DNA from: Chromatiales bacterium
GTDB lineage: Bacteria; Pseudomonadota; Gammaproteobacteria; Steroidobacterales; GCA-2729495
Direction of reading: 5' to 3'
Assembly (NCBI GenBank): GCA_030614035.1
Contig: JAUWKW010000028.1
Coordinates: forward strand, 1-10,672
Length of the DNA stretch: 10,672 nt
Under the pieces are notes generated by a model. The model saw only the letters and a list, made by a program, of their open reading frames with translations. It had not been told where the DNA came from and ran no database searches. Shown here in pieces: positions 5,714 through 10,672 of the stretch; position 1 is the first letter of the stretch, and each line of letters opens with the position of its first letter. The position numbers and the translations under genes were made by a program.

Positions 5714-6967
5714 ATGGCCGAAATCCAGCATTTCACAATGAATTTCGGACCGCAGCATCCTGCGGCACACGGGGTATTGCGCCTGGTCCTGGAAATGGAG
5801 GGTGAGGTCATCAAGAAGGCCGACCCGCACATTGGCTTATTGCACCGGGGCACCGAAAAACTGGCCGAGAGCAAACCCTACAACCAAACCATTGGGTACA
5901 TGGATCGGCTGGATTACGTATCGATGATGTGCAACGAGCACGGATATGTGCTTGCTATAGAAAAGCTGTTGGGTGTTGTACCGCCGCTGCGTGCCCAGTA
6001 CATCAGGGTCATGTTCGATGAGATAACCCGGATTCTGAACCATCTGATGTGGTTAGGCGCACACGGACTCGATATTGGCGCGATGACGATTTTCCTGTAT
6101 TGCTTCCGTGAACGGGAAGACTTGATGGATTGCTACGAGGCAGTCAGTGGTACGCGAATGCACGCTACCTACTACCGCCCCGGGGGCGTTTATCGGGACC
6201 TTCCGGACCGCATGCCCAGGTATCAGCCGTCCAAGTGGCATAGCGAGAAAGACGTCCAGCGTTTAAACGAAGCCCGGGGAGGGACATTACTGGACTTTAT
6301 CGAAGCGTTTACGGATCGGTTTCCTGGGTGCGTGGATCAGTACGAGACCTTGTTGACCGATAACCGAATCTGGAAGCAGCGCACGGTCAATATCGGAGTG
6401 GTGTCACCGGAGCGGGCCATGCAGTTGGGATTCAGTGGGCCCATGTTGCGCGGTTCTGGCGTGGCATGGGATCTGCGTAAGAAGCAACCCTACGAGGTTT
6501 ACGCTGACATGGATTTCGATATTCCAGTAGGTAAAACCGGTGACTGCTATGACCGGTATCTTGTGCGTGTCGAGGAATTGCGCCAATCGAACCGGATCAT
6601 TCGGCAATGTATTCGGTGGCTGCGCGACAATTCCGGGCCTGTCATGCTCGATGATTACAAACTGGTACCACCGAATCGGGTGGATATGAAGGAAGACATG
6701 GAAGCATTGATTCACCATTTCAAATTGTTTACAGAGGGCTACAGTTTGCCGGCTGGCGAATCCTACGCTGCTATCGAACATCCGAAAGGGGAATTTGGTG
6801 TTTACCTGGTCTCTGATGGGGCCAACAAACCCTATCGCGTTAAGGTACGTGCCGCGGGATTTGCACACCTGTCCTCAATGAACGAGATGGTTGAGGGGCA
6901 TATGCTGGCAGATGTTGTTGCGGTAATCGGAACCCAGGACATTGTATTCGGCGAGATTGACCGTTGA
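5714..6967 (+). CDS. nuoD: NADH-quinone oxidoreductase subunit D (49 kDa subunit)
   Basis: NuoD forms the quinone-binding pocket with NuoB at the arm junction and descends from the [NiFe] hydrogenase large subunit. The 417-residue product has [13 protein letters not shown] (11-23) containing His19, and Tyr68 in DRLDYVSMM; these correspond to the quinone-ligating His and Tyr of Thermus Nqo4. The 49 kDa signature [12 protein letters not shown] is at 43-54. The C-terminus, ending FGEIDR, is typical. ATG 5714 was chosen because it gives the usual MAEI start; an in-frame TTG at 5702 would add four residues and has no room for a ribosome site. A weak TAAGAA lies 12 bases before the ATG. nuoE follows after 31 bases. 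Confidence 0.97.
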   Translation: MAEIQHFTMNFGPQHPAAHGVLRLVLEMEGEVIKKADPHIGLLHRGTEKLAESKPYNQTIGYMDRLDYVSMMCNEHGYVLAIEKLLGVVPPLRAQYIRVMFDEITRILNHLMWLGAHGLDIGAMTIFLYCFREREDLMDCYEAVSGTRMHATYYRPGGVYRDLPDRMPRYQPSKWHSEKDVQRLNEARGGTLLDFIEAFTDRFPGCVDQYETLLTDNRIWKQRTVNIGVVSPERAMQLGFSGPMLRGSGVAWDLRKKQPYEVYADMDFDIPVGKTGDCYDRYLVRVEELRQSNRIIRQCIRWLRDNSGPVMLDDYKLVPPNRVDMKEDMEALIHHFKLFTEGYSLPAGESYAAIEHPKGEFGVYLVSDGANKPYRVKVRAAGFAHLSSMNEMVEGHMLADVVAVIGTQDIVFGEIDR

Positions 6968-6998
6968 TCAGTCAGACTTTCAATGGGAGAGGTAGCTG

Positions 6999-7499
6999 AT
7001 GCCACCGGGTACCGAACAGACCATTTTGTCCGATCAGGTACAGGCCGAGGTCGACCGTTGGATCGCCAAGTTTCCACAAGGACGGCAGCGTTCCGCAGTA
7101 ATTGCTGCCCTGCATGCTGTCCAGCACGAAAATGGTGGATTCGTAACACCTGAGTTGATGGATGCGGTGGCGAACTATCTCGATCTGCCGGCCGTTCAGG
7201 TCTACGAGGTCGCAACTTTCTACTCGATGATCGAAACACGACCCGTAGGGCGCCACAGTATTTCGGTCTGCACAAATATCTCGTGCATGCTTAGAGGAAG
7301 CGATGAAATCGTCTCGCACATCGAACGCAAGCTCGGTATCGAAACGGGAGAAAGCACACCGGACGGCAAAATTTACCTGAAGCGGGAAGAGGAATGCCTC
7401 GCAGCATGCTGCGGTGCGCCGATGATGATGGTCGGCCATACCTATCACGAGGATCTCACCCCGGTAAAAGTAGACGCGATCCTCGACGCGCTGGAGTAG
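6999..7499 (+). CDS. nuoE: NADH-quinone oxidoreductase subunit E (24 kDa subunit, cluster N1a)
   Basis: NuoE is a thioredoxin-fold subunit of the NADH-oxidising module that holds 2Fe-2S cluster N1a next to the FMN of NuoF. The 166-residue product has an N-terminal helical part, the conserved [13 protein letters not shown] (66-78), and four cluster ligands: Cys91 and Cys96 in SVCTNISCM, Cys133 and Cys137 in [14 protein letters not shown]. The second ligand pair departs from the usual CLGxC form: the Gly is Ala135, the ligand Cys137 is followed by another Cys, and the stretch before it is one residue longer than the family pattern. GGAGAGG (6986-6992) is a strong Shine-Dalgarno for ATG 6999. 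The stop lies seven bases before nuoF. Confidence 0.96.
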   Translation: MPPGTEQTILSDQVQAEVDRWIAKFPQGRQRSAVIAALHAVQHENGGFVTPELMDAVANYLDLPAVQVYEVATFYSMIETRPVGRHSISVCTNISCMLRGSDEIVSHIERKLGIETGESTPDGKIYLKREEECLAACCGAPMMMVGHTYHEDLTPVKVDAILDALE

Positions 7500-7506
7500 C
7501 ACTGTC

Positions 7507-8805
7507 ATGTTTGAACAAAACCTGGTGTGCTTTCAGACCTTGGGCAGGGACGAGCCCTGGAGCATGGAAAGTTATCGCGAATGCGGCGGGTACGAGGCTT
7601 GGGAATCCATTTTGGAAGGCCGGCTCAGCGCTGAACAAGTCATTGCTGCCGTAAAAGAGTCGGGGCTGCGTGGTCGGGGTGGAGCGGGTTTTCCAACCGG
7701 GCTGAAGTGGACGTTCATGCCACGTGATTCGAAAGGCCAGAAATATCTTGTATGCAACTCCGATGAGAGCGAGCCCGGCACCTGCCATGATCGGGATATT
7801 CTGCGGTTTAACCCGCACGCGCTGATCGAAGGCATGGCGATCGGCGGCTTCGCTATGGGTGCAAGCGTAGGTTACAACTACACCAGGGGTGAGTTCTTGG
7901 ACGAGCCCATCACACGGTTCGAAGCAGCGCTCGAGGAGGCCTATGTGGCAGGCCTGCTGGGAAAGAATATTCGCGGCTCGGGAATTGATTTCGAATTACA
8001 CAACTTTATTGGTGCCGGCGCTTATATTTGCGGAGAAGAAACCGGTTTGCTGGAGTCTTTAGAAGGCAAACCCGGCAAACCGAGATTTAAGCCACCGTTT
8101 CCCGCGCATTTCGGTCTGTATGGGATGCCGACGACCGTCAACAATACCCAGAGCCTTGCTTCAGTCCCGGCAATTATCCGTAACGGTGCAGAGTGGTTTT
8201 CTCAACTGGGCACCGAAAATTCCGGTGGCACTATCATTTTTTCCGTGTCGGGTCACGTCAATAAGCCGGGCAATTACGAACTCCCGCTGGGGATTCCGTT
8301 CAAGGAGCTTTTGGAAATTGCTGGCGGCGTGCAGGAAGGCCGAAATCTCAAGGCGGTGATCCCCGGCGGGTCATCCGTGCCGGTGTTACCAGCGGAGATC
8401 ATCGCAGACCTGGATATGGACTACGATTCCTTGCAGCAAGCGGGCTCCGCACTGGGTACCGGTGCGGTCGTCGTCATGGATGAGACAACCTGTATGGTCA
8501 GCGTTTTGCGCCGTATCTCGCGCTTTTATTTCGCCGAGTCTTGCGGTCAATGCACGCCGTGCCGCGAGGGTACCGGGTGGCTGTACCGAATGTTGACGAG
8601 GATTACCGAAGGCCGCGGGCGTCAATCGGATCTGGATCTGTTGGTGGATGTAGCCAACAAGATCGAAGGACCCACGATATGTGCGTTCGGCGATGCGGCA
8701 GCCTGGCCGGTACAGAGTTTCCTGCGCCATTTTCGTCATGAATTTGAATTCATGATTGAGCATGGTGGCGAGTCAATTACCGACTCTCAAGCTGCGGCAG
8801 CCTGA
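7507..8805 (+). CDS. nuoF: NADH-quinone oxidoreductase subunit F (51 kDa, FMN and NADH binding)
   Basis: NuoF oxidises NADH with FMN and passes electrons to 4Fe-4S cluster N3 in the peripheral arm. The 432-residue protein shows the glycine-rich [16 protein letters not shown] (53-68), the FMN-site [10 protein letters not shown] (83-92), [19 protein letters not shown] (169-187), and the N3 ligands Cys346, Cys349 and Cys352 in [12 protein letters not shown] plus Cys392 in TICAFGD. In the third motif, position 180 is Gly where Ala is usual (ETALLES). The ATG has GGAG (7493-7496) ten bases upstream, inside the end of nuoE. The length is standard and all cofactor residues are present. Confidence 0.97.
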   Translation: MFEQNLVCFQTLGRDEPWSMESYRECGGYEAWESILEGRLSAEQVIAAVKESGLRGRGGAGFPTGLKWTFMPRDSKGQKYLVCNSDESEPGTCHDRDILRFNPHALIEGMAIGGFAMGASVGYNYTRGEFLDEPITRFEAALEEAYVAGLLGKNIRGSGIDFELHNFIGAGAYICGEETGLLESLEGKPGKPRFKPPFPAHFGLYGMPTTVNNTQSLASVPAIIRNGAEWFSQLGTENSGGTIIFSVSGHVNKPGNYELPLGIPFKELLEIAGGVQEGRNLKAVIPGGSSVPVLPAEIIADLDMDYDSLQQAGSALGTGAVVVMDETTCMVSVLRRISRFYFAESCGQCTPCREGTGWLYRMLTRITEGRGRQSDLDLLVDVANKIEGPTICAFGDAAAWPVQSFLRHFRHEFEFMIEHGGESITDSQAAAA

Positions 8806-8816
8806 GCTAAAAGCTA

Positions 8817-10672
8817 ATGGAACAGAAAACCATCACGATCGAGGTCAATGGCGTCGAGTTAGAGGCGCAAGCCGGTCAAATGTTGATGGAAATTACCGAC
8901 GCGGCAAATATTTACATCCCCAGGTTCTGTTACCACGAGAAGCTTTCGGTCGCAGCAAATTGCCGCATGTGCCTGGTCGAGGTTGAGGACGTGCACAAGC
9001 CGTTGCCTGCCTGTGCAACACCAGTCACTGATGGCATGAAAGTTTTTACAAAATCGCCCGCAGCTATTTCTGCGCAGCGAGCGACGATGGAATTTCTGTT
9101 AATCAATCATCCGCTCGATTGTCCCATCTGCGATCAGGGGGGCGAGTGCGAACTACAGGATCTCGCCATGGGCTACGGGCGTGGCATTTCGCGATATGCA
9201 GAAAAGAAACGCTCGGTGCCCGACCAGGACCTTGGGCCACTGGTCTCGACCGACATGACCCGGTGTATTCATTGCACCCGTTGTGTCCGTTTCGGTCAGG
9301 AGATCACCGGCATTCAGGAGCTCGGCACTATAGGGCGCGGAGAGTTCATGGAGATCAGCACCTACGTGAAAAACAGTGTCGATCATGAACTGTCGGGAAA
9401 CATCATCGATTTATGCCCCGTTGGAGCGCTGAATAATAAGCCCTATCGGTACAGTGCGCGTGCATGGGAGATGGAGCAACGAGCCACCGTGGCACCGCAT
9501 GATTGCCTGGGGTCCAATATTTATGCGCATGTATTGCGGGGCCGATTGAAGCGGGTAGTGCCCCAGCCGAACGAGCAGATAAACGAAACATGGATATCCG
9601 ATCGTGATCGGTTCAGTTACGAAGGTATCTACAGCGATGACCGTCTGATGCAGCCAATGATTCGGGAGGGCGGCGAATGGCGCGCCAGCAGTTGGGAGAC
9701 GGCATTGGAGGCCGCGGCTGCCGGATTGATCGAGGCGGCCGGTGGTGACCCGGCGACGCGTATCGGTGCCTGGGTTTCGCCCAGTGCTACTACCGAAGAG
9801 GCCTATCTCGCCGCGAGACTAATGCGGCATCTCGGTTCCAATAACGTTGATCACCGCTTGCGAACTCGCGACTTCAGCGGGCAGGAAGATGATCCGGTGT
9901 TTCCCGGTTTGGGAATGGATCTCGCTGAGCTGCCATCTCTGGAGGCAGCCCTGATCATCGGCTCAAACCTTCGGAAAGAAGTGCCGTTGTTAGCTCACCG
10001 TGTACGACAGGCAGCAGTAGCTGGCGCAACGATCAATTTTCTTAATCTGGCTAGATATGAGTATCTGTTCCCGACAGCCGAATACATGGTCAGTTCGTCG
10101 GCCGAGCTTCCAGTGCAACTTGCGCGCCTGTTGGTTGCGGCCGGCGCCGAGCTGCCAAAATCCGCTCGGCTTCTGGCCGCCGCAGCGGCATCGGTTGACG
10201 AGGAGCAGAGACGGGCGGTTGCGTCGCTGGCCAAGGCGGATTCCGGCTTAGTTTTGCTCGGGCAGATGGCGCAGCGGCATCCGCAGTTTGGCCTTTTACG
10301 GTTGCTCGCCAGCCGCTTGGCGGCAGCAACGGGCGTTCGTTTGGGACACGTGACCGAAGGCGGAAATTCTGCCGGAGCCTGTATTGCAGGAGCGTTGCCA
10401 CATAGGGGTGCCGGGGGCGCCCGTTTAGACGATCCCGGACAAACAATTGCTGACATGATAGCGACGCCGCCGCAGGGCCTGATGTTGATCGGCACCGAAC
10501 CCGAAAAGGATTGCGCGGATGCTGCTGGGGCGATCGCTGCGGTCAAATCTGCCGAATTTGTGTTGGCACTGTCTCCGTACTTCGCCGGCAGTTTGGCGCA
10601 GCATGCCAACGTGGTGCTGCCGATCGGAACCTTTGCGGAAACCTCTGGCACTTTGGTTAACGTGGAGGGTCG
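8817..10672 (+). CDS. nuoG: NADH-quinone oxidoreductase subunit G (75 kDa), 3' end outside window
   Basis: NuoG wires electrons from NuoF toward NuoB and is the largest peripheral subunit. The frame was followed codon by codon from ATG 8817 to the window edge, 618 codons, with no stop or shift. Ligands in order: 2Fe-2S N1b Cys38, Cys49, Cys52 and Cys66; N5 His98, Cys102, Cys105 and Cys111 (NHPLDCPICDQGGEC); N4 Cys150, Cys153, Cys156 (RCIHCTRC) and Cys200 (LCPVG). The site of the extra N7 cluster of E. coli has only Cys230 (HDCLGSN), so N7 is absent. From about residue 275 follows the molybdopterin-oxidoreductase-like domain, which holds no molybdenum cofactor in complex I. The start lies 11 bases after nuoF with only a weak ribosome site. 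Confidence is for identity and start; the C-terminus is unseen. Confidence 0.96.
   Translation, partial: MEQKTITIEVNGVELEAQAGQMLMEITDAANIYIPRFCYHEKLSVAANCRMCLVEVEDVHKPLPACATPVTDGMKVFTKSPAAISAQRATMEFLLINHPLDCPICDQGGECELQDLAMGYGRGISRYAEKKRSVPDQDLGPLVSTDMTRCIHCTRCVRFGQEITGIQELGTIGRGEFMEISTYVKNSVDHELSGNIIDLCPVGALNNKPYRYSARAWEMEQRATVAPHDCLGSNIYAHVLRGRLKRVVPQPNEQINETWISDRDRFSYEGIYSDDRLMQPMIREGGEWRASSWETALEAAAAGLIEAAGGDPATRIGAWVSPSATTEEAYLAARLMRHLGSNNVDHRLRTRDFSGQEDDPVFPGLGMDLAELPSLEAALIIGSNLRKEVPLLAHRVRQAAVAGATINFLNLARYEYLFPTAEYMVSSSAELPVQLARLLVAAGAELPKSARLLAAAAASVDEEQRRAVASLAKADSGLVLLGQMAQRHPQFGLLRLLASRLAAATGVRLGHVTEGGNSAGACIAGALPHRGAGGARLDDPGQTIADMIATPPQGLMLIGTEPEKDCADAAGAIAAVKSAEFVLALSPYFAGSLAQHANVVLPIGTFAETSGTLVNVEG

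Noticed and set aside
8806..8816. A possible frame interruption at the nuoF-nuoG junction
   Set aside because: Codon-by-codon reading from ATG 8817 to the window end is open and carries all expected cluster ligands, so nuoG is intact as far as seen.
9480..9560. An N7-type 4Fe-4S site in NuoG
   Set aside because: Only Cys230 is present; the other three ligands seen in E. coli NuoG are missing, which is normal for many proteobacteria.
9995..10651. A 218-codon open frame on the minus strand inside nuoG
   Set aside because: nuoG is continuously open on the other strand with recognisable complex I sequence; the antisense product is Ala/Ser/Arg-rich and unlike a known protein.

Overview
The window is a stretch of bacterial core genome, with every convincing gene on the + strand. 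In order it holds the 3' end of ftsH, folP, glmM, tpiA, secG, a tRNA-Leu(GAG), and the first seven genes of a respiratory complex I operon, nuoA to nuoG; nuoG runs off the right edge. The order ftsH-folP-glmM, secG followed by tRNA-Leu(GAG), and separate (not fused) nuoC and nuoD point to a gammaproteobacterium outside the Enterobacterales and Pseudomonas, closer in layout to Xanthomonadales- or Legionellales-type genomes. The class call rests on gene order and protein similarity recalled from known families; genus and species cannot be read from this sequence. Base composition is moderately GC-rich and even, with no sign of recent transfer, no mobile element and no CRISPR array.

Region 1 (1-2592) is ftsH-folP-glmM. 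FtsH is the membrane AAA+ protease, FolP makes dihydropteroate for folate, and GlmM makes glucosamine-1-phosphate for UDP-GlcNAc, the precursor of peptidoglycan and LPS. folP and glmM overlap by one base (TAATG). A possible terminator overlaps the end of ftsH.

Region 2 (2593-4001) opens with a 112-base gap containing a good intrinsic terminator, then tpiA (glycolysis) and secG (protein export) separated by three bases, then tRNA-Leu(GAG). A T7 run follows the tRNA.

Region 3 (4002-10672) starts with a roughly 90-base control region: a 30-base dyad, then an extended -10 promoter candidate overlaid by a small palindrome. nuoA, nuoB, nuoC, nuoD, nuoE, nuoF and nuoG follow, with an overlap or short gaps except for 56 bases between nuoC and nuoD. 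NuoE, NuoF and NuoG form the NADH-oxidising arm, NuoB, NuoC and NuoD the connecting quinone-site module, and NuoA is the first membrane subunit. The remaining membrane subunits (nuoH-N) are expected to the right.

No undescribed system was found. The points worth a second look are the tRNA/nuo junction, an imperfect direct repeat bracketing the glmM-tpiA terminator, and a few residue departures in otherwise normal enzymes (GlmM, NuoE, NuoF, FolP). No stretch over 300 bases lacks a gene; the longest gaps are 112 bases (glmM-tpiA) and 101 bases (tRNA-nuoA).
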